This document shows positions 54,972-63,108 of a DNA stretch of 63,108 nucleotides, in pieces. Below the pieces are notes generated by a model. The model saw only the letters and a list, made by a program, of their open reading frames with translations, had not been told where the DNA came from and made no database searches. This DNA is from Pseudomonadota bacterium (lineage in GTDB: Bacteria; Pseudomonadota; Gammaproteobacteria; Burkholderiales; Sulfuriferulaceae): the NCBI GenBank assembly GCA_021845925.1, contig JAJZUW010000010.1, forward strand, positions 1 to 63,108. The letters are read 5' to 3'. The position numbers and the translations under genes are program-made. Numbering within the stretch: position 1 is the stretch's first letter; each line of letters begins with the position of its first letter.

Positions 54972-57900
54972 ATGCCTGCCATTTCGGTGATACTCACTTC
55001 TTTCAATCATGGTAAATATATTGCCGAAACCATTGACAGCGTGCTTGCCCAGACCTTCCGGGATTTTGAACTGATTATCTGGGACGATTTGTCATCCGAT
55101 GATTCCTGGTCGGTAATCCAGAGTTATTCCGACAAGAGAATCAAGGCATTCCGCAATTCCGAACGGCACCGGGGCTGGACAAACATCAATCAGGCCCTGA
55201 GTGAAGTGGCACAAGGCCGCTATATCGCCATTCACCATTCGGATGATGTCTGGGAACCGGAAAAACTGGCCTTGCAGTTTGAGTTTCTCGAGAAAAATGC
55301 ACATATTGGCGCTGTGTTCAGTCATGCCACGGCCATTGGTGAAGACAGTCAGCCTTTTCCGGACCCATCGCATTATTACAGCCGGATTTTCAGTCAGCAA
55401 AATCGTTCTTCTGCCGAATGGCTGCGCTTTTTCTTTTATACGGGCAATGCGCTGTGCCACCCCAGTGTGCTGATCCGGAAGCAATGTTACGACGATTGTG
55501 GTATGTACCGTCCCTGGCTGATCCAGCTGGGTGATCTGGACATGTGGATACGCCTGTGTCTGAAATACGAAATCCATATCATGCCGCAATCGCTGGTCCG
55601 CTTCCGGATCAGGACGGATGAGGCCAATGCCAGTGGCAATCGTCCGGACACCCGGACACGGCATACCAACGAATATTTCATCCTGCTGGAAAATTACCTG
55701 CAACTGAACGACATGAACCGGTTGCTGGCGGTATTTCCATCCACCATACAGTACTGGCGGCGCAAGCATGGCAATGCCAGGTTTGCTCTGGCGATGACCG
55801 CTCTCGGTGAGCATACCCACGGCTGGCATCATTTGTTTGGCATGAAACTGATTTACGACATGCTGGCAGATCCGGAAGTGGCGCATGGCCTGAAACTGGA
55901 TTACCAGTTCGATTACATGAAATTTGTCCAGATGACCGGGCAGTTTGCCGTGTTTTCGTGGGATGCGCCCGTCAGTGCCCGGACTGATCAGGTAAACGCA
56001 GTGCAACCAGCCTGGATTGAACCTGGTCGATGGGCACCAACGGAACGTGAATGGGCTGAACATTTCCTGTCCGAACGCAACGTACCCGAGCTGACGCTGA
56101 TCGTTGTGCGTCGCAATGCTCAAGATGCAGATCACCTGACCATACAGTCGATTGAACGGCAGTGGCAGCCGGTCAACTGGCACAGTGTGGTGTTGAACGA
56201 CGATACAGCCAAAGTGCTGAATGCTGCGATACAACAGGTGCGTTCCGGATGGGTCGCAGTGGTCGATGCTGGCGACCAGTTGTCAGCGGACACCATTTTT
56301 CATCTGGCGCTGGCGATCGGGCATCATCCAGAATGGCAATTGATCTATACCGACGAAGACATTGTGCGTGCAGATGGCAGCCACATCAATGCGCATTTCA
56401 AACCCGATTTCAACCTGGATTACCTGCACAGCCTGCCTTATACCGGCAATCTGGTGCTGATCAGAAAAACCCTTTTCGATGCGCTGGGTGGATTTTCCCC
56501 GGATGCACAAGGTGTTGAAGAATACGACCTGATTCTGCGAGCATGGGAAAAACTGGGTGCCCAGGGCATTGGCCACATCGCTGAAGTGCTGTATCACCGC
56601 AGGGATGGTAGTTTGCCAAGAACGGCCATTGGCATGGAACGAACCCTGCAGTCGGCCATCAGCGTGCTCGAACAGCATTTCAAACGGTGCAACGTGGCTG
56701 TTCGCCTGTCAAATGGCCCATTCCCGCCATCTGTCCGCGTTCGTTATCCGCTGGAACGCAGTCCATTGGTCAGCATTGTGATTCCGACGCGCAATCAGTT
56801 GCACCTGTTGCGCAGATGTCTGGAATCCATCATCGAAAAAACCCGCTACCTGGAATATGAAATTCTGGTGGTCGACAATGACAGCGACGACCTGGAATCC
56901 AGACAATACCTGGAACTCATCGAACAAAACCGGGCCGCTTTTGGCAACCGGATTCATATCCTGCGTTATCCCGGCCCATTCAACTTTTCGGCCATGAACA
57001 ACATGGCTGCACAAATGGCGAATGGCGAGCTGATTCTGCTGCTCAATAATGATACTGCGGTTTTGCATGAGGACTGGCTCGACGAAATGGTCAGTCATGC
57101 CCTGCGCCCATCGGTTGGCATTGTGGGCGCGAAACTGCTGTATCCGGACGGCAGGATACAGCACGCCGGCGTCCTGCTCGGGCTGCGCGGGCCGGCGGAA
57201 CATCAGTTCATCGGTGAAATTGCAGATTCCCGGGGATATTACGGACGGGCTCAGCTGACCCAGAATCTGAGCGCAGTGACCGGCGCCTGTCTCATGCTGA
57301 CGAAGAATCTTTATTTCGAAGTTGGCGGCCTAGATGAAACCCGTTTTCAGGTATCCTACAACGACATCGACCTTTGCATGAAGGTCATACAGGCCGGAAA
57401 ACAGATTGTCTGGACGCCTTGGGCCATTCTGCTGCATGAAGGTTCTGCGAGTCAGAAAGGCAACATTGAACAGAACCAGAATGATGCCAAACACAAACGC
57501 TTTCAGCAGGAGCGACTGGCCTTCTATCGCAAATGGATTGGCGCGATTGCGCATGATCCTGCTTACAATCGCCACCTGAGCTTGTCGGGTAATGGCTACG
57601 AAAACGAAACGCTGCCAATTTTGAGCGTAGATCCGCACTGGAAGCCGCGACCACGCATTCTGGCCATGCCATATGACCAGCAGGGCAGCGGGGAATACCG
57701 TGTCATTGCCCCCATGCGCGCCTTGCGGAATGCCGGAAAAATTCAGGGTGATCACACCATGCGGTTTCTGAATCCCGCCGAAATCGAACGCATTGCGCCG
57801 GTCAGCATCGTGCTGCAAAAGCCGCTGGACGACACGCATCATCGCTGGCTGGCCGAGCACGCAGAGATTCGTTCGGTTTTTCGGGTGTTTGAACTGGACG

Positions 57901-58628
57901 ATCTGCTAACAAACCTGCCGGTAAAAAGCCATCACCGTCAGAACATATACAAGGACATGGCAAAACGGATCCGCATGGGCGCCGAATATTGTCAGCGCAT
58001 GGTGGTCAGCACGGAAATGCTGGCACAGGAATACAAGGGACTGATCGACGAGATCGTGATCCAGCCGAATTATGTTGAGAGTGCCAAATGGTCGCATTTG
58101 CAGCCGAAGCACAATCGAGGCCGATTGCCCAGGGTAGGGTGGGCAGGCGGTATAGGACATACAGGCGATCTGGAAATGCTGGCGGATGTCGTGCGTGACC
58201 TGGCTGATGAAGTGGAATGGGTGTTTTTTGGCTTGTGTCCGGAAGGACTGATCCCGTACGTTCATGAATTTCATCCGGGCGTTTCGCTGGCCGATTATCC
58301 TGCGAAACTGGCCAGTCTTGATCTGGATCTTGCCATTGCGCCTCTGGAAGACAACGCATTCAATAATGCGAAAAGCCATTTGCGCCTGCTGGAATATGGA
58401 ATTCTGGGTTATCCTGTGATCTGCTCAAATGTCACGCCTTATCAGAATGACATACCTGCCTGGCGTGTCGGCAACAAATATCGGGACTGGGTAAAAGCGA
58501 TACGTGAAATCATCCATGAACCGGATACGCTTGCCAGTGCCTCAACAGAAATCCGCAGCCACATTCACGCCAACTGGTTACTTGAAAATAATCTGGATCA
58601 ATGGCTTAAAGTATGGCTACCATCATGA
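54972..58628 (+). CDS. Large multi-domain glycosyltransferase (two GT2 and one GT4-like domain)
   Basis: The 1218-residue protein is cytoplasmic with no signal peptide. Domain 1 (about 1-340) is a GT2 fold with SVILTSFNHGKYIAETIDSVL and IHHSDDVWEPEK. Domain 2 (about 380-880) has YTDEDIVRADG and a second GT2 core, VSIVIPTRNQLHLLRRCLES and LILLLNNDT. Domain 3 (about 910-1218) is GT4-like (GWAGGIGHTGDLEMLADVV). Enzymes of this layout build polymers on surface or protein substrates. Its place near fliC and the aminotransferase remnant suggests flagellin or O-antigen glycosylation. The start at 54972 has GAG upstream and follows the truncated gene by 19 bp. Confidence 0.85.
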   Translation: MPAISVILTSFNHGKYIAETIDSVLAQTFRDFELIIWDDLSSDDSWSVIQSYSDKRIKAFRNSERHRGWTNINQALSEVAQGRYIAIHHSDDVWEPEKLALQFEFLEKNAHIGAVFSHATAIGEDSQPFPDPSHYYSRIFSQQNRSSAEWLRFFFYTGNALCHPSVLIRKQCYDDCGMYRPWLIQLGDLDMWIRLCLKYEIHIMPQSLVRFRIRTDEANASGNRPDTRTRHTNEYFILLENYLQLNDMNRLLAVFPSTIQYWRRKHGNARFALAMTALGEHTHGWHHLFGMKLIYDMLADPEVAHGLKLDYQFDYMKFVQMTGQFAVFSWDAPVSARTDQVNAVQPAWIEPGRWAPTEREWAEHFLSERNVPELTLIVVRRNAQDADHLTIQSIERQWQPVNWHSVVLNDDTAKVLNAAIQQVRSGWVAVVDAGDQLSADTIFHLALAIGHHPEWQLIYTDEDIVRADGSHINAHFKPDFNLDYLHSLPYTGNLVLIRKTLFDALGGFSPDAQGVEEYDLILRAWEKLGAQGIGHIAEVLYHRRDGSLPRTAIGMERTLQSAISVLEQHFKRCNVAVRLSNGPFPPSVRVRYPLERSPLVSIVIPTRNQLHLLRRCLESIIEKTRYLEYEILVVDNDSDDLESRQYLELIEQNRAAFGNRIHILRYPGPFNFSAMNNMAAQMANGELILLLNNDTAVLHEDWLDEMVSHALRPSVGIVGAKLLYPDGRIQHAGVLLGLRGPAEHQFIGEIADSRGYYGRAQLTQNLSAVTGACLMLTKNLYFEVGGLDETRFQVSYNDIDLCMKVIQAGKQIVWTPWAILLHEGSASQKGNIEQNQNDAKHKRFQQERLAFYRKWIGAIAHDPAYNRHLSLSGNGYENETLPILSVDPHWKPRPRILAMPYDQQGSGEYRVIAPMRALRNAGKIQGDHTMRFLNPAEIERIAPVSIVLQKPLDDTHHRWLAEHAEIRSVFRVFELDDLLTNLPVKSHHRQNIYKDMAKRIRMGAEYCQRMVVSTEMLAQEYKGLIDEIVIQPNYVESAKWSHLQPKHNRGRLPRVGWAGGIGHTGDLEMLADVVRDLADEVEWVFFGLCPEGLIPYVHEFHPGVSLADYPAKLASLDLDLAIAPLEDNAFNNAKSHLRLLEYGILGYPVICSNVTPYQNDIPAWRVGNKYRDWVKAIREIIHEPDTLASASTEIRSHIHANWLLENNLDQWLKVWLPS

Positions 58629-58673
58629 CCCGGAACTTCAAACAATATAAATCCAATCTCACGCTGAACGGCA

Positions 58674-59087
58674 CATTGCCATCGCAACTGGGATTTCGGT
58701 CTGCGCTATTTGTACCTGCGCAACGTGAAAGGGTTTGGCTGGAATCACAAACGGGTGTACCGGATCTACCGCGAAATCGAATGGCGCGGTAAACCGCTTG
58801 CGATACGCAGCGACAATGGGCCAGAATACATCAGCGGCCTGTTGCAGGACTGGGCAGCAAAACACGGTATCAGGCTGGACTATATCCAACCAGGCAACCA
58901 GCAGAACGCCTACATTGAACGGCTCAACCGGACCGTGCGTTATGAATGGTTGTCGCAGTACCTATGGCAAGACCTGGCTGAAGTGCAGCACTTCGCCACC
59001 CAGTGGATGTATGATTACAACCATGACCGCCCACGCATGGCCTTGGGCGGGATGACACCGAAACAGCGGCTGGCCATGACCGGATGA
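58674..59087 (+). mobile_element. IS3-family transposase remnant with an internal deletion
   Basis: The in-frame text RNWDFGLRYLYLRNVKGFGW, then NHKRVYRIYRE, is the normal helix-turn-helix end of an IS3-family OrfB. It joins directly to IEWRGKPLAIRSDNGPEYISG from the integrase core. In complete proteins about 70-80 residues, including the first catalytic Asp, lie between these. The remaining DNGPE, YIERLNRTVRYEWL and the GGMTPKQRLAM end are intact. The product cannot transpose. No terminal inverted repeats are visible. Confidence 0.85.
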
Positions 59088-59157
59088 CTCTACTTCTGCC
59101 TCCAACCAAAAATGGGGGGATTACCCTGAATTACATAAAAAATTGAGGATTTAATTT

Positions 59158-60216
59158 ATGCCTAAGGTGAGTGTTATAATTTCGACTTACAACCATGCCA
59201 AGTATGTCGAAGAATGTGTACAGAGCGTTCTTGACCAAACTTTTGATGATTTTGAGCTGATTATCGTCAATAATGGATCAACAGACGAAACTTCAATAGT
59301 TCTTCAGAAATTTAACGATCCGCGCATAAAGCTATTTAATCTAAAAATAAACATGGGGGCAGGTGCTGGCTTCGCTTATGCGGCAGAGCGGGCCTCTGGA
59401 GAGTTTATCGCGCCATTAAGCTCAGATGATGTATTTGAACCAACCAAGCTAATGAAACAAGTTGGATCACTTAACACGCACAAAAAATGTGCTGCTGTTT
59501 TTTCTTATCCTTCTTTTATTGATGAATATGGAATTCCTATTACACATACGCTACATAAGGATGCAACCGTATTTTTCGTAGAAAATAGAGGAAGAAAGGA
59601 ATGGCTTCATTATTTTTTTTATAATGGCAATTGTTTATGTTTCCCATCGGCGTTAATTCGTCGTGATATATACCATAAATTACAACCTGATCCCCGGCTG
59701 CGGCAATTGAGTGATTTTGATATGTGGGTCAATCTTGCGTTGCGACATGATCTTCATATAATTCAGGAACAATTAGTGCGATTTAGGGTCCGTGACGGGC
59801 TTGCAAATGAAAGTGCTGCGCGCATGGATGTAATAATCCGTGACGCTTGGGAGAGAAGCATAGTGCTTTCAAGATACAAGAAACTTACCCCTCTCGAATT
59901 CAGTATGATATTCAAAGAGAATGTACCGACTAATGTTGGAATTGCCCTGGCAAAAAAGGCGTTACAAGTAGAACATCCCGCCTATAGATCGTTCGGTTTA
60001 AATCTTTGGTATGAATCTCTCGGTAATAGAGATTACGAAAATTATCCTTCGTTTTATAACGCAACTGGATACTATGATATATACAAGATATTTGACTTAC
60101 CAAAAGACTTTAATGCCGATCGCTATCTTGCCCTCAACCCTGATGTGAAAAATAGTGGCATGGATCCAGGCGTCCACTTTTCACGCTACGGAAAATTTGA
60201 AGGGCGAAAATATTAG
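59158..60216 (+). CDS. GT2 glycosyltransferase with C-terminal glycan-associated repeat, AT-rich
   Basis: The 352-residue protein has a GT2 core (SVIISTYNHAKYVEECVQSVL, LSSDDVFEPTK) similar to domain 1 of the large enzyme upstream. About 40 C-terminal residues (DRYLALNPDVKNSGMDPGVHF and YGKFEGRKY) match the repeat found at the ends of many surface-glycan proteins. It is visibly richer in A and T than all its neighbours and stands between an IS remnant and a REP hairpin, which indicates recent transfer. It may modify flagellin or O-antigen. Confidence 0.82.
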   Translation: MPKVSVIISTYNHAKYVEECVQSVLDQTFDDFELIIVNNGSTDETSIVLQKFNDPRIKLFNLKINMGAGAGFAYAAERASGEFIAPLSSDDVFEPTKLMKQVGSLNTHKKCAAVFSYPSFIDEYGIPITHTLHKDATVFFVENRGRKEWLHYFFYNGNCLCFPSALIRRDIYHKLQPDPRLRQLSDFDMWVNLALRHDLHIIQEQLVRFRVRDGLANESAARMDVIIRDAWERSIVLSRYKKLTPLEFSMIFKENVPTNVGIALAKKALQVEHPAYRSFGLNLWYESLGNRDYENYPSFYNATGYYDIYKIFDLPKDFNADRYLALNPDVKNSGMDPGVHFSRYGKFEGRKY

Positions 60217-60257
60217 GATCACTTCGAACGGGTGGTTGGGCGGTGCACTTTTTTATT

Positions 60258-60279
60258 ATTCCGCGCGTAGTCGCGGAAT
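60258..60279 (+). terminator. REP hairpin acting as a terminator after the AT-rich gene
   Basis: ATTCCGCG (60258-60265) pairs with CGCGGAAT (60272-60279) around CGTAGT, followed by TTTT. The same hairpin is at 51573-51594 and, in the opposite orientation, at 62787-62808. A second stem, GGCTTC/GAAGCC (60374-60388), lies in the gap before the next gene. Confidence 0.65.
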
Positions 60280-60434
60280 TTTGGTGCTGATACCTACACG
60301 GCACCAGGCATGAAAGCCAGCAGCATGTTGTATGTTGCATTGAAACCAGTAGTCGCGTAGATACCTTCAGGCTGGCTTCATCGAAGCCGACATAACATGC
60401 AGGCTCTGACAACCGTTTGACCAGGAGCTATCCA

Positions 60435-60707
60435 ATGAAAATGACCTTGTCCCTGACCGCAGCTGCCGTGGTGCTGATTGCCACCGTCACCGGCGTGCAT
60501 TACCAGAAGACCGAACGGCAGCATATCCTGTCCACCGCCACCATCGATATGGGCCAGGCTGTCGAGAGTGCCGAACAGACCAGCGGCAGCCGTGTGAAAT
60601 CGGCAAAACTCACCGTTGAACATGGCCAGCCAGTATACAAAATGAAACTGATGAACCACCACAAGTACCGCATCAACGCCGTCAGTGGTGCAGCTGTCGC
60701 CGGTTGA
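60435..60707 (+). CDS. Small exported PepSY-domain protein
   Basis: The 90-residue protein has an N-terminal signal or membrane anchor (TLSLTAAAVVLIATVTGV) and one PepSY-like domain (VKSAKLTVEHGQPVYKMKLM then NAVSGAAVAG). The start at 60435 has AGGAG upstream. It lies 15 nt before a response regulator and kinase. In such operons PepSY proteins are periplasmic accessory factors that may modulate the kinase or bind peptides or metals. Confidence 0.75.
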   Translation: MKMTLSLTAAAVVLIATVTGVHYQKTERQHILSTATIDMGQAVESAEQTSGSRVKSAKLTVEHGQPVYKMKLMNHHKYRINAVSGAAVAG

Positions 60708-60722
60708 TCCACGGAGCAATCC

Positions 60723-61382
60723 ATGCGCCTGCTGTTAACCGAAGATGACACCATGATTGGTGAAGGGTTGAAACATGCCCTGAACCACGCGGGTTATACC
60801 ACCGACTGGGTCAGCAGCGTGCATGAAGCCGAAACAGCCCTGCAAACCATGAACTACAACATGCTTCTGCTGGATCTGGGCTTGCCGGGGCAGGCCGGCA
60901 ACGTGCTTCTGGAGCGTCTGCGCCGCAAGGGTTCAGCCTTGCCGGTGATTATCCTGACCGCGCGCGATGACCTGCAGGACCGGATTGGTGGACTCAATGC
61001 CGGCGCAGACGATTACCTGGTGAAGCCTTTCGCCAGCGAAGAACTGATTGCGCGCATCCGCGCAGTTGCACGCCGACAGAATGGTCATGCCAGCAACGAC
61101 ATTCGCCACGGCCAGTTGCGCATTGATCCGATCCGTCACCAGGCATGGCTGAACGAAAAGCAGATCAATCTGACCGCGCGCGAATTCAGTTTGCTGCACG
61201 AACTGTTGCTTACGCCTGGTGCGGTCATCTCGAAGGAACGGCTGGAAGACCATCTGTACGGCTGGGGTGAAGAAGTCGGCAGCAACACCATTGAGGTTCA
61301 TATCTGCAATCTGCGCAAGAAACTCGGTAACCGGATGATCCGGACGGTACGCGGCGTTGGTTATCACATTGGCGAAGCCTGA
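60723..61382 (+). CDS. OmpR/PhoB-type response regulator (QseB/PmrA-like)
   Basis: The 219-residue protein has a receiver domain (EDD at 7-9, phospho-acceptor Asp51 in LLLDLGLPG, Lys in LVKPF) and a winged-helix DNA-binding domain ending VRGVGYHIGEA. It shares a base with the kinase gene. The nearest named relatives by sequence feel are QseB, PmrA and TctD; none is certain. Confidence 0.9.
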   Translation: MRLLLTEDDTMIGEGLKHALNHAGYTTDWVSSVHEAETALQTMNYNMLLLDLGLPGQAGNVLLERLRRKGSALPVIILTARDDLQDRIGGLNAGADDYLVKPFASEELIARIRAVARRQNGHASNDIRHGQLRIDPIRHQAWLNEKQINLTAREFSLLHELLLTPGAVISKERLEDHLYGWGEEVGSNTIEVHICNLRKKLGNRMIRTVRGVGYHIGEA

Positions 61383-62767
61383 TGGGCTGGTTCCGCCTGA
61401 TATTTCCGTGGTTTCACCAGTCATTGCGCCGCCGGTTGCTGCTGTGGCTGTTGCCAGCCACCTTGCTGGCCGGCCTGGTGGCCAGCATCGCCACCTGGCT
61501 TGGCACCAGGGCAGAGCTGGAAGACCTGTTGCACGATCAGTTGCGCTACATCGCGCGCCATGTTGAAATCAGTGAAAACGGAGCAGGGCAGCTGACCGTT
61601 CCGGCCGCTGGAAAACACCATGACCACATCAGGCATGATGGCGACCCTCAGGATGAAATCCTGCTGCAGGTATGGCGGCATGGCCATCTGCTGTTCAGCA
61701 GCGGCATTGACGCCAGCTTGCCGCCGCCAACCGGAAGTGGTTTCCGCAATTTCATCAGTCAGGGCGAAACCTGGGAATCCTGGACCGAGCGGAAGGGCGA
61801 TGATCTGGTCCGGATTGCCAAATCGGAACACGCGCGAATATGGGCGCTGGAAGGTCTGGTGATTCATCTGTTCTGGCCGGTGCTGACCTTGTTTCCGGTG
61901 CTGGCGATCGTGGTCTGGACTGGTATCACCTATGGATTACGGCCATTGGACAAATTGTCGGCCGAGCTGGCGACGCGACATGAAGAGAGTCTGCAACCGA
62001 TTACCGTTACCGATGTACCGGAGGAAATGGCCCCCCTGGTGCAGAGCATCAACGGGCTGATGTTCCGGCTGGATGAAGCCTTTGCCCATCAGCGCCAATT
62101 CGTTGCAGATGCTTCGCATGAACTGAGGACGCCACTCATGGCATTGCGTCTGCAGCTGGAGCAGGCCAGCCAGGCCACCAGTGCTGAACAACGTCAGCGG
62201 GCACTGGATCAATTGCAGTCAGGAATTGAACGTGCCACCCATCTGACCCGCCAGTTACTGACACTGGCCCGGCTGGACCCAGAGGCGACGCCACACGACC
62301 AGCAGTTGGTCAACCTGACCGACCTTTGCAAATCTGTCATCAGCGAGCAGATTTTTCTCGCTGAAGCACGCGATATCGATCTCGGTTATACCGGCGAAGA
62401 TGGTGTGCAGACAACCGGCAATATGGACATGCTGCACATGCTGATCAGCAATCTTGTCGACAATGCAATTCGCTATATCCCGCCGGGCGGAACCATTGAT
62501 GTGGCCGCCGGCGTCAGCGCCGGCGCTGCATGGCTGCGCGTCAGCGACAACGGCCCGGGTATTCCACCAGCAGAACGCCAGCAAGTCCTGAAGCGTTTTT
62601 ATCGCGGCGAACAACGGGCAAGCACAGGTAGCGGCCTTGGCCTGTCCATCGTCAAGCGGATTGCAGATCAGCATAATGCCAGCCTGATACTGGCAGAAGG
62701 CATTGACCAGCGCGGCCTGTCAGTGACAGTCCGCTTTGATGCCGTCAGACTGTCCAGCTTGGATTGA
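61382..62767 (+). CDS. QseC-like sensor histidine kinase
   Basis: The 461-residue protein has two membrane helices (about 20-40 and 160-182) around a periplasmic loop with several His residues (KHHDHIRHDG), which could bind a metal. The HisKA domain has FVADASHELRTPLMAL; the ATPase domain has LISNLVDNAIRYIPPGG, DNGPGIP and GSGLGLSIVKR. It should signal to the coupled OmpR-type regulator. The start ATG overlaps the regulator's TGA. Confidence 0.92.
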   Translation: MGWFRLIFPWFHQSLRRRLLLWLLPATLLAGLVASIATWLGTRAELEDLLHDQLRYIARHVEISENGAGQLTVPAAGKHHDHIRHDGDPQDEILLQVWRHGHLLFSSGIDASLPPPTGSGFRNFISQGETWESWTERKGDDLVRIAKSEHARIWALEGLVIHLFWPVLTLFPVLAIVVWTGITYGLRPLDKLSAELATRHEESLQPITVTDVPEEMAPLVQSINGLMFRLDEAFAHQRQFVADASHELRTPLMALRLQLEQASQATSAEQRQRALDQLQSGIERATHLTRQLLTLARLDPEATPHDQQLVNLTDLCKSVISEQIFLAEARDIDLGYTGEDGVQTTGNMDMLHMLISNLVDNAIRYIPPGGTIDVAAGVSAGAAWLRVSDNGPGIPPAERQQVLKRFYRGEQRASTGSGLGLSIVKRIADQHNASLILAEGIDQRGLSVTVRFDAVRLSSLD

Positions 62768-62786
62768 CGTCACCACGTTTTTGTGG

Positions 62787-62808
62787 ATTCCGCGACTACG
62801 CGCGGAAT
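62787..62808. repeat. REP hairpin, reverse orientation
   Basis: ATTCCGCG, ACTACG and CGCGGAAT form the reverse complement of the hairpins at 51573 and 60258. It lies 20 nt after the kinase stop and may serve as a terminator. Confidence 0.8.
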
Positions 62809-62810
62809 GA

Positions 62811-62888
62811 CGGAATCGAAACCACCACGTCATTCACGGAATCGAAACCACCACGTCATTCACGGAATCGAAACCACCACGTCATTCT
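62811..62888. repeat. 26-bp tandem repeat, three copies
   Basis: Units begin with CGGAATCGAAACC at 62811, 62837 and 62863 and end in CACGTCATTC. They start at the end of a REP hairpin and run into the 82-bp array. Confidence 0.85.
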
Positions 62889-63108
62889 GCGTGAAGCGAA
62901 GCGGAGTCGCAGAATCCATATGACGGAAACGACGCGCGGAATGACGGAATCGACACCACCACGTCATTCTGCGCGAAGCGAAGCGGAGTCGCAGAATCCA
63001 TATGACGGAAACGACGCGCGGAATGACGGAATCGACACCACCACGTCATTCTGCGTGAAGCGAAGCGGAGTCGCAGAATCCATATGACGGAAACGACGCG
63101 CGGAATGA
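62880..63108. repeat. 82-bp tandem repeat that runs off the window
   Basis: Units start at 62880, 62962 and 63044 (82 bp apart). Each holds a REP-type palindrome (CGTCATTCTGCG ... CGCAGAATCC) and a shorter CGCGCGGAATGACGG unit. Copies differ at single bases (for example GCGTG/GCGCG). The third copy is cut by the window end. Open frames across it are not genes. Confidence 0.88.

Noticed and set aside
62764-63087. 108-codon open frame after the QseC-like kinase
   Set aside because: It runs through 26-bp and 82-bp DNA repeats; protein text mirrors the repeats.
62811-63108. Possible CRISPR array (regular repeats at the window end)
   Set aside because: Units are contiguous tandem repeats without unique spacers and contain REP palindromes; no cas genes are present.

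Overview
The window is from a motile Gram-negative bacterium, most likely a betaproteobacterium. The strongest clue is the gene order mlaF-E-D-[tolC-like]-mlaC-B-yadG-yadH-bolA-murA-hisG, a chromosomal synteny typical of that class. Flagellar, LPS and outer-membrane lipid transport genes, and many overlapping start/stop codons, fit this. No genus is claimed. No rRNA, tRNA or CRISPR array was recognised.

Layout. (1) 1-7505: a phosphorothioate-based anti-phage island. sspB-sspC-sspD form a minus-strand operon that makes the single-strand DNA sulfur modification, and the effector/sensor sspE converges on it. A palindromic operator sits on the sspB promoter. The 5' end of sspE looks broken by a 1-nt deletion. 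No sspA (cysteine desulfurase) is visible. (2) 7878-12019: a tripartite EmrAB/OMF-type drug efflux operon. (3) 12091-19071: dinG, lplT and a TM2-domain gene (minus); a catalytically degenerate class I amidotransferase-like gene with a small partner (plus); an NAD-dependent epimerase with a luciferase-like oxidoreductase (minus). (4) 19226-28518: the Mla lipid-transport operon with a TolC-family gene inserted where mlaA would often be, then an ABC-2 exporter, bolA, murA, hisG and a GT9 glycosyltransferase. (5) 28621-31934: ppsA and a CnoX-like thioredoxin-TPR chaperone. (6) 31953-41997: an unrecognised exported protein, MGMT, and an LPS/surface-glycan cluster of glycosyltransferases and an O-antigen ligase-like protein. 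(7) 42013-51126: flagellar genes ycgR, flhB-C-terminal homologue, fliK, fliT, fliS, fliD, flaG, fliC (with a clear sigma-28 promoter) and a diguanylate cyclase. A 278-bp MITE-like element lies between ycgR and the flhB-like gene. (8) 51127-63108: a more fluid region. It holds palindromic repeat clusters, a NarX/NarL-type two-component system, an exported glycine-rich TPR protein, a truncated aminotransferase, a 1218-aa multi-domain glycosyltransferase, an internally deleted IS3-family transposase, an AT-rich acquired glycosyltransferase, and a PepSY/response regulator/histidine kinase operon. It ends in an 82-bp tandem repeat that runs off the window.

How the parts work together: the island provides modification-guided phage defence. 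The Mla, LPS-glycan, LplT and efflux genes maintain and protect the envelope. ycgR, the diguanylate cyclase and the late flagellar genes form a motility/c-di-GMP block, and the large glycosyltransferases near fliC are candidates for flagellin or surface glycosylation. Repeats, a MITE and IS debris mark the recombinationally active parts.
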